From positions 1 to 62,980 of the forward strand of contig NZ_BDJB01000014.1 in assembly GCF_002117915.1 (NCBI RefSeq): a stretch of DNA of 62,980 bases. Reading direction: 5' to 3'. Below are positions 44,695-52,464 of the stretch, one piece after another; position 1 is the first letter of the stretch; each line of letters begins with the position of its first letter. The notes beneath the pieces are model-generated. The model had not been told where the DNA came from. It searched no databases and was given only the letters and a program-made list of their open reading frames with translations. This DNA is from Sphingomonas sp. TZW2008 (lineage in GTDB: Bacteria > Pseudomonadota > Alphaproteobacteria > Sphingomonadales > Sphingomonadaceae). The translations under genes were made by a program, and so were the position numbers.

Positions 44695-45654
44695 CTAAAC
44701 CGCGACGTCGGCCTTGATCGCAGGGTGTGGATCGTAGCCGTCGACCACGAAATCCTCGATCCGGTAATCATCGATCGACGCCGCGCGTCGGACCAGCCGC
44801 ATCGTCGGCGCGGCGCGCGGCGCGCGGCCGAGCAGCGTCTCGGCCTGATCGAGATGATTGAGGTACAGGTGAACGTCGCCGCCGTGCCAGATCAGCTCGC
44901 CCACCGCGAGATCGGCCTGCTGCGCGATCATCATCAGCAGCGCGCTTGCGCCAATCCAGTTGAACGGCGTGCCGAGGAATTGGTCGGCGCTGCGCTGGAA
45001 CAGCAGGCAGCTCACGCGCCCGCCGCGCACGTGGAACTGATACACCATGTGGCACGGCGGCAGCGCCATGTCCCTGAGGTCGGCGACGTTCCAGCCGTGA
45101 AACAGGATTCGTCGGCTCGACGGATTAGTGCGCAGCAGGTGGATCACCTCGGCAATCTGGTCGATCGTCTCGCCGCGGCCATCGTCCCACCGGCGCCACT
45201 GCTTGCCATAGACCGGCCCCAGATCGCCCCAGCGCGCCGCGAAATCGGCGTCGTCGACAATGCGCTGCTCGAACGCCGCTTGGCTGATCGCCTCGCCCGT
45301 CTCGCGGCGGTAGCGGGCGAGCGGCCAATCGGTCCAGATGCCGACCTTTGCCGCGACCAGCGGCCGGATGTTCGTCTCTCCGGTGAGGAACCAGAGCATC
45401 TCCTTCACCGCCGTCTTCCACGACACTCGCTTTGTCGTCAGCAGCGGTACCGTTCCGTCCGACAGATCGAAACGCGCCGACGCGCCAAAGATCGATCGGG
45501 TGCCGACGCCCGTCCGGTCGATCCGCTCCTCTCCAGTGTCGATGATCGACCGCAGGATCGCGGCATATTGGTCGTCGGCGCTGAACAAAGGCGACTCCGG
45601 AAGCGGGAATGAGGCGTGGGGCGTAGCCGTAGCCGTCACGCCGCGCTGCGTCAT
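44695..45654 (-). CDS. thyA: Thymidylate synthase
   Basis: The 319-residue ThyA-type enzyme has DRTGVGTRSIFG near residue 45, LWFLTGETNI, the catalytic cysteine in LPPCHMVYQFHV, QRSADQFLGTPFNWIG-type nucleotide contacts, and a C-terminal DDYRIEDFVVDGYDPHPAIK. It methylates dUMP using methylene-tetrahydrofolate. I chose ATG 45654 (MTQRGVTA); the frame stays open to 45849, and the first 20 residues of the chosen frame are already poorly conserved. It is convergent with the LysR gene, with a 10-base gap. Confidence 0.95.
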   Translation of the reverse strand: MTQRGVTATATPHASFPLPESPLFSADDQYAAILRSIIDTGEERIDRTGVGTRSIFGASARFDLSDGTVPLLTTKRVSWKTAVKEMLWFLTGETNIRPLVAAKVGIWTDWPLARYRRETGEAISQAAFEQRIVDDADFAARWGDLGPVYGKQWRRWDDGRGETIDQIAEVIHLLRTNPSSRRILFHGWNVADLRDMALPPCHMVYQFHVRGGRVSCLLFQRSADQFLGTPFNWIGASALLMMIAQQADLAVGELIWHGGDVHLYLNHLDQAETLLGRAPRAAPTMRLVRRAASIDDYRIEDFVVDGYDPHPAIKADVAV

Positions 45655-45759
45655 CCGCGATCGCGCCACGAGTGCAGCGGCGTTGCCGGCGATCGGCAGT
45701 CTGGGCCGAAACGGAGGCGACCCGACGCGATCGTCATAGGTGTTGGGCACAGGCGCGCG

Positions 45760-46128
45760 ATGCACGGACTGGCGCAACCGATATCGGCGTTCCTCGACGA
45801 GCTTGCCCGACAACGCGTCGAGACCGCGGTGTTCGTGTTCCTCGATCATGGCGGCGAGCCGCTAGGCTGGCATCGCCAATCATCGGATCATCCCGAGGTC
45901 GTCACTGTCCGCATCCGCTCGGTCGTCAACCGTGCGCTTGCGCTCGAGGCGGCGCAAGTCGTGATGGCGCACAACCACCCCTCGGGCGATCCCGAGCCGT
46001 CCGCCGCCGACCTGCGCTTCACCCGGCAGCTCGCCACCGTGCTCGAGGCGCTAGGAATTCGGCTGGTCGACCACCTCGTGCTGGCGCCGGGCGGCTCCGT
46101 CAGCTTTCGTGCGCGCGGGCTGCTTTGA
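45760..46128 (+). CDS. Stand-alone JAB/RadC-like domain protein
   Basis: The 122-residue protein has only the JAMM part of RadC. VVMAHNHPSGDPEPSAADLRF near residues 67-87 supplies the metal-binding His-x-His and Asp, and a closing VDHLVLAPGG follows. The N-terminal helix-hairpin-helix of RadC is missing. It could be a trimmed RadC paralogue or a separate peptidase-like protein. Its last 78 bases overlap the 3' end of the convergent methyltransferase-like gene. The full RadC is at 16986-17675. Confidence 0.8.
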   Translation: MHGLAQPISAFLDELARQRVETAVFVFLDHGGEPLGWHRQSSDHPEVVTVRIRSVVNRALALEAAQVVMAHNHPSGDPEPSAADLRFTRQLATVLEALGIRLVDHLVLAPGGSVSFRARGLL

Positions 46129-46884
46129 TGCGTCGAGCCGGCACGAGCGGATCTGTTCGGGCTCGGGCCGCGGCCCCTCGGTCCTGAAGGTCGCGAAATA
46201 GCCGCCCGCCGACGGCATCGACGTCAGCGTCACCAGCTTGTAGCCGACCGCCGCGAACTCGCAGCGCAGCAGCGCGGGCGGCGTGCCGTGATCGGCCGTG
46301 CGCCGATTCGCATCGACCACCACGACAAGCCCGTCGGGGCGGAGCGACGGGCGCATCCGCCACAGGAACTCGTACGGCTGCTCGATCTCATGGTACATAT
46401 GCACCATGAAGATACGATCGAAGCTCGCCTCTGGCAGCTTCGGATCGGCCGGCGCGCCAAGCTTGACGCTGACATTGTCGAGCCTTCCGCGCGCCACGCG
46501 ATCGGCGAGCATGTCGCGCGTCGCAGGCACGATATCCTGCGCCAGCACGCGGCCGTCGTCGCCCACCTTCTGCGCCAGACGGATCGTGTAATAACCCTCG
46601 CCCGCGCCGATGTCCGCGACCGTCATGCCCGGCCGGATCGCGGCGCGTGTCATCACCGTCTCCGCCTCGTTGACGCGATCGCGCGCTTCCTCATTCGACC
46701 AGCGCGCGGACACGATATGGGCGACCGGGCGGTCGGCGACGGGAAACGGGCCGGGCTGCTTGGGTTCGCGCTTGATCAGCGGCGCGCCGCCGTCGCACCC
46801 CGCCAGCAGCACCAGCGCCGCCGCCGCGGTCAGACAGGTGCCGGCGCGGCGGGGCGCTGCATGCAGGGAAGCGGCGCGGGGCAC
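46051..46884 (-). CDS. Class I SAM-dependent methyltransferase-like protein with lipoprotein signal
   Basis: The 277-residue protein begins with a signal ending in a lipobox (VLLAGC at residues 25-30). A Rossmann methyltransferase-like core follows, with VADIGAGEGYYTIRLAQKV near residues 89-107 (motif I), FDRIFMVHMYHEIEQP (motif IV region), and DGLVVVVDANR (motif V/VI). Export of a SAM-dependent enzyme is surprising because SAM is cytosolic. It starts 4 bases after prfB, the slot where prmC often sits, but the NPPY motif of PrmC is absent. The last 78 bases overlap the convergent JAB gene; the C-terminal tail may be non-essential. Confidence 0.75.
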   Translation of the reverse strand: MPRAASLHAAPRRAGTCLTAAAALVLLAGCDGGAPLIKREPKQPGPFPVADRPVAHIVSARWSNEEARDRVNEAETVMTRAAIRPGMTVADIGAGEGYYTIRLAQKVGDDGRVLAQDIVPATRDMLADRVARGRLDNVSVKLGAPADPKLPEASFDRIFMVHMYHEIEQPYEFLWRMRPSLRPDGLVVVVDANRRTADHGTPPALLRCEFAAVGYKLVTLTSMPSAGGYFATFRTEGPRPEPEQIRSCRLDASKQPARTKADGAARRQHEVVDQPNS

Positions 46885-46888
46885 GCGC

Positions 46889-48016
46889 TTACTCCACGTC
46901 CTCGACGTCGACCGCCTCGCCCGTCACGCGCTGCGCCAGCGCGGCGGCCATGAATTCGTCGAGATCGCCGTCGAGCACGTCACCCGGCGAGGTGGACGTG
47001 GCGCCGGTGCGCAGGTCCTTCACCAGCTGGTATGGCTGCAGCACGTAGGAGCGGATCTGGTGCCCCCAGCCGATATCGGTCTTGGTGGCGTTGACGGCGT
47101 TCGCCTCTTCCTCGCGCTTGCGCAGCTCATGCTCGTAGAGCCGCGCGCGCAGCTGGTTGTACGCTTCCGCCTTGTTCTTGTGCTGCGAGCGCTGGTTCTG
47201 GCAGGCGACGACGATCCCCGTCGGCAAGTGCGTGATGCGCACCGCCGAATCGGTCGTGTTGATGTGCTGCCCGCCGGCGCCCGACGCGCGATACGTATCG
47301 ATACGCAGCTCGCTGTCGTTCACCTCGATATCGATCGAATCGTCGATTACTGGATAGACCCACACGCTCGAGAAGCTCGTGTGGCGGCGCGCGGAACTGT
47401 CGTACGGGCTGATCCGGACAAGGCGGTGCACACCGCTCTCGACCTTGGCATAACCATAGGCGTTCTCGCCCTTCACCAGCAGCGTCGCGGACTTGATCCC
47501 GGCCTGCTCGCCGGCGTGATAGTCGATCAGCTCCACCCTGTAGCCGTGACGCTCGGCCCAGCGCGTGTACATGCGCTGCAGCATCTCCGCCCAGTCTTGG
47601 CTCTCGGTGCCGCCGGCGCCGGCGTTGATTTCAACATAGGTGTCGTTGGGATCCGCCTCGCCCGACAGCAGCGCCTTGACCTTGTCCTTCTGTGCGCGCT
47701 CGGCGAGCTGCGCGAGCGCGGCGGTCCCCTCGGACGCCATTTCCTCGTCGCCTTCGGCCTCGGCCATCTCGATCAGCTCGGCGGTGTCCGTCATCTCGGT
47801 CTGGATGCTGCGCGCAGCGGTGACCGCCTCATCGAGCCGGCGGCGCTCGCGCATCACGTCCTGCGCGGCCTTGGGGTCGTTCCACAGCGTCGGATCCTCG
47901 ACCCGCGCATTGAGTTCATCGAGCCGCCGCAGCGCACGATCCCAGTCGAGGCTGCGCCGCAGCAGCGCCAGGGCCTCGTTGATCGTCTCGACATGGGCGT
48001 GCGCTTCGGCGCGCAT
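46889..48016 (-). CDS. prfB: Peptide chain release factor 2
   Basis: The 375-residue protein has the class I release factor layout, with the catalytic GGQ in [19 protein letters not shown] near residue 250 and the codon-recognition tripeptide as SPY (in [15 protein letters not shown]) rather than the E. coli SPF. It is in one frame with no programmed frameshift. It terminates at UGA and UAA. It lies between the PBP1A gene and the methyltransferase-like gene on the same strand. Confidence 0.97.
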   Translation of the reverse strand: MRAEAHAHVETINEALALLRRSLDWDRALRRLDELNARVEDPTLWNDPKAAQDVMRERRRLDEAVTAARSIQTEMTDTAELIEMAEAEGDEEMASEGTAALAQLAERAQKDKVKALLSGEADPNDTYVEINAGAGGTESQDWAEMLQRMYTRWAERHGYRVELIDYHAGEQAGIKSATLLVKGENAYGYAKVESGVHRLVRISPYDSSARRHTSFSSVWVYPVIDDSIDIEVNDSELRIDTYRASGAGGQHINTTDSAVRITHLPTGIVVACQNQRSQHKNKAEAYNQLRARLYEHELRKREEEANAVNATKTDIGWGHQIRSYVLQPYQLVKDLRTGATSTSPGDVLDGDLDEFMAAALAQRVTGEAVDVEDVE

Positions 48017-48166
48017 GATAGTTCTCCAACCGTCGCAGCGAGCGGCCGGCGCTCAGGGCGCGCGGCGCAGGTGCGGCGTATGATCGTACGGGTCGCGGAC
48101 TTAGGGCGAGAAACACGGCAGGACAATGCCGTGCCGCGCCCTCCCCCGCGGGGCCTCAGGCGGCGA

Positions 48167-50677
48167 TCAGTAGATGCCGCCCTCGCGCTGCAGGAAGTCG
48201 CTTTCGGCAGCCTTCGCCTTCGCCGCTGCGGTCGGCGCCGCGGTGGGGGCCGCGGTCGGACGACGCGGGGCGCGGCGCGCCTCCGCCTGCGGCTTGAACG
48301 CTTCCCAGATCACACCGGCCTTGGGATCGCTGTCGGTCGGGAAGGTGCCGTAGACGGGTCGTCCGCTCGCGCGGTCGATCCGCACCATGCGGATGCCGGC
48401 GGGCGCGCGGAACGGCAGCACCTCCATTCCCTCATACGCCTTTGTCGCCCATTGCTTGAAGATCGGCGCCGCCAGCGTGCCACCCTGCGCATAGCCGCCG
48501 AGATTCACCGGCGAATCGTAGCCGATATATACGCCCGCCACCATCTGCGGCGTGCCCCCGATGAACCACACGTCCTTCGGCCCCGAATTGGTGCCGGTCT
48601 TGCCGAAGATCGGCCGGTTGAGATCGCGCAGCACCGTCGCGGTGCCGCGCTGGATCACGCCCTCGGCGATGTGCACCATCTGATACGCCGACATCGCGTC
48701 GAGCACCTGTTTGCCGCGCATCGACGGACGCGGCATCGCCTTGCCGTCCCAATCGGGCATGTTGCAGCGATCGCACGCGCGCCAATTCTCCGGCCAGATC
48801 ACCTGCCCGCGCCGGTTCTGCACGAAATCGATCAACGTCGGCGCGTGCCAGCGCCCTTGGTTAGCGAGCACGCCGTAAGCGTTGACCATCTTGGTGACGG
48901 TCGTCTCGCCGGCGCCCAGTGCGTAGGACAGATACGGCTGATAGTCGCCGACATCCATCGCCTTCATCAGCCGCACGACGTTGGTCATGCCCGTCTGCGC
49001 CGCGGCGCGCACCGTCATCAGGTTGCGCGACTGTTCGACGCCCCAGCGCATCGTGTGCGGACCGGCGCCGCGCGAATTGCCAAAGTTGCGGAAGCATTTC
49101 TGCCCCAGCCGCGCACCCTGATAGACGCAGAACGGCCCATCGACGATGATCGACGCCGGCGTCATCCCGCGTTCGAGCGCGGCGGCGTAGACGATCGGCT
49201 TGATCGTCGACCCCGGCTGTCGCATCGCCTGCGTCGCGCGATTGAACGACTGAAGCGACGCGTCGAACCCGCCCTGCATCGCCAGGATGCGGCCGGTCTG
49301 CGGCTCCTGCACCACGAACCCGCCCGAGATCTTGGGCACCGATCGCAGCGCGAAGGCACCGCCTGACGGCGCAACGGCGATGATATCACCCACCTTCAGC
49401 GTCCCGAACGCCGGCGTGCCCTTGCCGCGCAGCGGCATCTGCGCGCCCCAGCGCGGCAGGCTGCCCTCGCTGCCGTCGGCGAAGCCGATCCGTGCCTCCG
49501 ACGCGTCACGCGAAATGACGATCGCGGCACGCCAGTCCTCGTAATCGAGCATGATATTGGTATCGATCAGCGCGGTCTGCCAGCGATCGTCGCTAAACTC
49601 GACGTGCCGCAGCGGTCCGGAGAAGCCGCGCCCACGATCGTAGCGCAGCAGACCCGCGCGCAGCGCCTCGGCGGCGGCGTCCTGCACCCTGCGGTCGAGC
49701 GAGGTGCGCACCCACAGACCGCCCGAATAGACGCTGTACGGCCCGTCGCGCGCGCTCTCGCCGAACTTGTCGATCAGCTGGCGGCGGACTTCCTCGACGA
49801 AATAGCCGCCGATCCGCTCGAACTTGGGGATACGGCGCACGATCGCGCCGATCGGCTGCGCCTGCGCCTCGGATCGCTGCGCCGCGGTGATGAAGCCGTT
49901 GCGCTCCATCTCGCCGATCGCCCAGTTGCGTCGCTCGAGCGCGCGCTCGGTGCTACGGAACGGATCGTAATTGGCCGGGCCCTTCGGCAGGATCGCGATA
50001 TACGCCATCTGCGCGAGCGTCAGCTCGTCGAGTTCCTTGTCGAAATAGGCGTGCGCCGCCGCCTCGACACCATAGGCGTTCCGGCCGAGGAAGATCTGGT
50101 TGAGGTAGAGCTCCAGGATCTGCGGCTTGGTCAGCGTATCCTCGATCCGCCACGCCAGGATCGCCTCGCGCATCTTGCGCGTCGGAGAATATTCGTTGCC
50201 GATCAGCAGGTTCTTGGCGACCTGCTGCGTGATCGTCGAGCCGCCGCGCGCGCGCCGGCCCGAGCCCAGCTTCGACACGTAATCGAACACCGCGCCGGCG
50301 AGCCCGGGATAATCTACGCCGTGATGCTCGAAGAAGGTCTTGTCCTCTGCCGCCAGGAAGGCACGGATGAGTAGCGGCGGATATTCGTTGAACGACAGTT
50401 CGACGCGCCGCTCGCGCGCATAGGAATAGATCGGCCCACCATCGATCGCGCGGACGTTGGTCGGCAGCGGCGGCTCGTAGGTGCGCAATTGCTCCACCGA
50501 CGGCAGATCACGCGTCACGACGAACCAGAAACCGCCCAACGCGACGAGGCCGAGCGCGGCAAGTCCGGCGAGCACCTTGACCCAGGTTCGCGCCCACAGG
50601 CTAGCCGCGGTGTTGCCGATGCCGCCGCCGATACGACGCAGCCGGAGCTTCAAGGGTTCGGGGGATGTGGACGCCAT
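48167..50677 (-). CDS. mrcA: Penicillin-binding protein 1A (bifunctional transglycosylase/transpeptidase)
   Basis: The 836-residue class A PBP has a membrane anchor (VLAGLAALGLVALGGFWFV near residues 34-52), a GT51 domain (EDKTFFEHHGVD with the catalytic Glu, and GGSTITQQVAKN), and a transpeptidase domain. The active-site serine is in RQPGSTIKPIVY (SxxK), SRN serves as SxN, and KTGT as the third motif. The C-terminus is a Pro/Ala-rich tail. It polymerises and cross-links peptidoglycan. It shares direction with the upstream amidase gene. Confidence 0.96.
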   Translation of the reverse strand: MASTSPEPLKLRLRRIGGGIGNTAASLWARTWVKVLAGLAALGLVALGGFWFVVTRDLPSVEQLRTYEPPLPTNVRAIDGGPIYSYARERRVELSFNEYPPLLIRAFLAAEDKTFFEHHGVDYPGLAGAVFDYVSKLGSGRRARGGSTITQQVAKNLLIGNEYSPTRKMREAILAWRIEDTLTKPQILELYLNQIFLGRNAYGVEAAAHAYFDKELDELTLAQMAYIAILPKGPANYDPFRSTERALERRNWAIGEMERNGFITAAQRSEAQAQPIGAIVRRIPKFERIGGYFVEEVRRQLIDKFGESARDGPYSVYSGGLWVRTSLDRRVQDAAAEALRAGLLRYDRGRGFSGPLRHVEFSDDRWQTALIDTNIMLDYEDWRAAIVISRDASEARIGFADGSEGSLPRWGAQMPLRGKGTPAFGTLKVGDIIAVAPSGGAFALRSVPKISGGFVVQEPQTGRILAMQGGFDASLQSFNRATQAMRQPGSTIKPIVYAAALERGMTPASIIVDGPFCVYQGARLGQKCFRNFGNSRGAGPHTMRWGVEQSRNLMTVRAAAQTGMTNVVRLMKAMDVGDYQPYLSYALGAGETTVTKMVNAYGVLANQGRWHAPTLIDFVQNRRGQVIWPENWRACDRCNMPDWDGKAMPRPSMRGKQVLDAMSAYQMVHIAEGVIQRGTATVLRDLNRPIFGKTGTNSGPKDVWFIGGTPQMVAGVYIGYDSPVNLGGYAQGGTLAAPIFKQWATKAYEGMEVLPFRAPAGIRMVRIDRASGRPVYGTFPTDSDPKAGVIWEAFKPQAEARRAPRRPTAAPTAAPTAAAKAKAAESDFLQREGGIY

Positions 50678-50765
50678 ACGCGGCGCCGGTGTTTAAGCAG
50701 CACCCCCGTCACTGGCAACAACGCTACGGCGGGTACGTCGCGGGAAACGCTCGCCCGACGCGGTT

Positions 50766-52010
50766 TCAGCGCGAAGCGGTCTGCGTCAGCCGCCGGGCGA
50801 AATACACCTCAACCGCGCGGCGCACGCTTTCCGCGATCCGCTGCCGCCCCTCGCGGCTGTCCAGGAACGCCGCGTCGTGCGGGTTCGAGATATAGCCGGT
50901 CTCGAACAGGATCGACGGCATGTCGGGCGCTTTCAGGACCAACAGCGACGCCATGCGGTGGAAATTGGGCTTAACCGGCATCAGCGGTTTCGCCTCGCGC
51001 CCGAGCAGCCGCGCGAAGCCGGCCGAGGCGTTCATAGTCTCGCGCTGCGTCAGATCGATCAGGATCGACGAGACGTCCGAACTTTCGTCGAGGTCGACGC
51101 CCGCGATGATGTCCGACTTGTTCTCGCGCGAGGCGAGCCGCGCGGCCTCCTTGTCGGACGCGACATCGGACAAGGTGTAGGCAGTCGCGCCCGACGCATC
51201 CCCGCTGCCCACGCTGTCGCAGTGGATCGAGATGAACAGGTCCGCGCGCAGCCGCCGCGCCACGCCGAACCGCTCGCGGTGCAGGATGTAGCGGTCGTCG
51301 TCGCGGGTCAGCGCCACGCGCGCCCGCCCCGACGCGATCAGTTCGTCGCGGATCGCCTTTGCGATCGCCAGCGTCACGTCCTTCTCGCGCAGCCCCGTCT
51401 CGGGGTTGATCGCGCCGGGATCGTTGCCCCCGTGGCCCGCATCGATCACCACCAGCGGCCGGCTCTCGTCACCGCGCACACGAGGCAGCACGATCTTGCG
51501 TGCCGGGGGCACTGGGATCGAAAGCTTGTACTTGGGCCGCGCCTCGCCCCAGCGGAACGGCAGGAAGCTGAGCGGAGACGCGCTGCTCGCGGCGCTGAAG
51601 CGGCGCTCGCTGACGTCGCGCAGCGACAGGTTCAGCGTACGCCCGTCATCCTCGAACGCGCCGCTCTCGACGATCATCGGCTGGGCTAGGTCGAGCACGA
51701 CACGCGATCCGTCCTGCCCGCGCCAGCCCTGCCGCACCGCGGTGATGACGCCGTCGCCGTCGCTGCGACGCCCCGGCCCCGCTCCGTCGACGTCCACCGC
51801 GATCCGCTGCGGCGTATCGAGGATGAAGCTCGACGCGCCACGCACCGCCGCATCGAAATGAATGCGCACCTGACGCTCGCCGATCTCGACGCGCTCGATC
51901 GTCGCTGCCCAGCCGGGGGCACCGAACAACAAACCCGTCAGAAAAGCGGCGACGACCGACACGCGGCGCACATGCCGCGCGGGTGCCCCCCCGGTCCAGC
52001 GAAAAGCCAT
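50766..52010 (-). CDS. amiC: N-acetylmuramoyl-L-alanine amidase with AMIN domain
   Basis: The 414-residue protein has a signal region (VSVVAAFLTGLLFGAPGWAA), an AMIN domain in the first 180 residues, and an Amidase_3 domain. Zinc ligands are in VIDAGHGGNDPGAI, the glutamate in LREKDVTLAIAKA, and ISIHCDS, with the catalytic glutamate in LFETGYISN. AMIN targets the septum. It cleaves the stem peptide from glycan during cell separation. ATG 52010 was chosen because the frame upstream (to 52121) has no conserved sequence. AmiC is the closest named type; the symbol is approximate. Confidence 0.9.
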   Translation of the reverse strand: MAFRWTGGAPARHVRRVSVVAAFLTGLLFGAPGWAATIERVEIGERQVRIHFDAAVRGASSFILDTPQRIAVDVDGAGPGRRSDGDGVITAVRQGWRGQDGSRVVLDLAQPMIVESGAFEDDGRTLNLSLRDVSERRFSAASSASPLSFLPFRWGEARPKYKLSIPVPPARKIVLPRVRGDESRPLVVIDAGHGGNDPGAINPETGLREKDVTLAIAKAIRDELIASGRARVALTRDDDRYILHRERFGVARRLRADLFISIHCDSVGSGDASGATAYTLSDVASDKEAARLASRENKSDIIAGVDLDESSDVSSILIDLTQRETMNASAGFARLLGREAKPLMPVKPNFHRMASLLVLKAPDMPSILFETGYISNPHDAAFLDSREGRQRIAESVRRAVEVYFARRLTQTASR

Positions 52011-52464
52011 GTACGCAAACCCTTTGCCCTGTGCGCCAAGGTGTAGCGGGCGGCCCTCAAGCCGCGGTTGCCGGGCGCGGTTAACGGCGCGTTCGGCAAT
52101 ATTTTGCCGGCCGGCCGGCAACCTTGTTCCAGTTGCCGAATGACGATGGAGTTGCTAACCATCACCTTGATCGGAGTGTGCGCCCAATCGGCGCCTGCCC
52201 GACCCACCGCCCGACCGGCCGTTCGCGCCGGCGTGGGCCATCAGGTTGACGTTCGCATGCCGTATTTTCCCGCACCGCAGTTCCGACCGGCCCCCGCCGG
52301 CGGCGCGGACACGGGATCGCTCCAGGGCAGGCTGCCCGGAGATGCGCCGCGCACGAAGGCACTATTCACCACCATTCGCCTAGCCGGTCTCAGGGGGCCG
52401 GCGGCGCCTTATCATCGCGCGGACCCGCCGTCCGGCGGCGCGAGCCGTGCGCGGAGACATTTAC
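52011..52464. other. Long divergent intergenic region and leader of the RNase E gene
   Basis: This 454-base stretch separates the amidase and RNase E genes. It holds an 18-bp perfect palindrome (52104-52121), several GC-rich hairpins (for example CGCCG-TC-CGGCG just upstream of the RNase E start), and no credible ORF. Long structured leaders are known to mediate RNase E self-regulation in other bacteria; that role here is an inference. I could not identify a convincing promoter. Confidence 0.55.
52104..52121. repeat. 18-bp perfect palindrome upstream of the RNase E gene
   Basis: TTGCCGGCCGGCCGGCAA is fully self-complementary. It lies 94 bases before the amidase start and 344 bases before the RNase E start, so it could be an operator or a stem at either transcript's 5' end. 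It is not associated with a T-run. Confidence 0.7.

Noticed and set aside
46610..49366. 918-codon plus-strand frame opposite prfB and the PBP1A gene
   Set aside because: It spans two convincing minus-strand genes and their gap and has the His/Arg-rich composition of a GC-driven shadow.
52246..52268. TTGACG followed by TATTTT upstream of the RNase E gene
   Set aside because: The spacing is only 11 bases, too short for a sigma-70 promoter.
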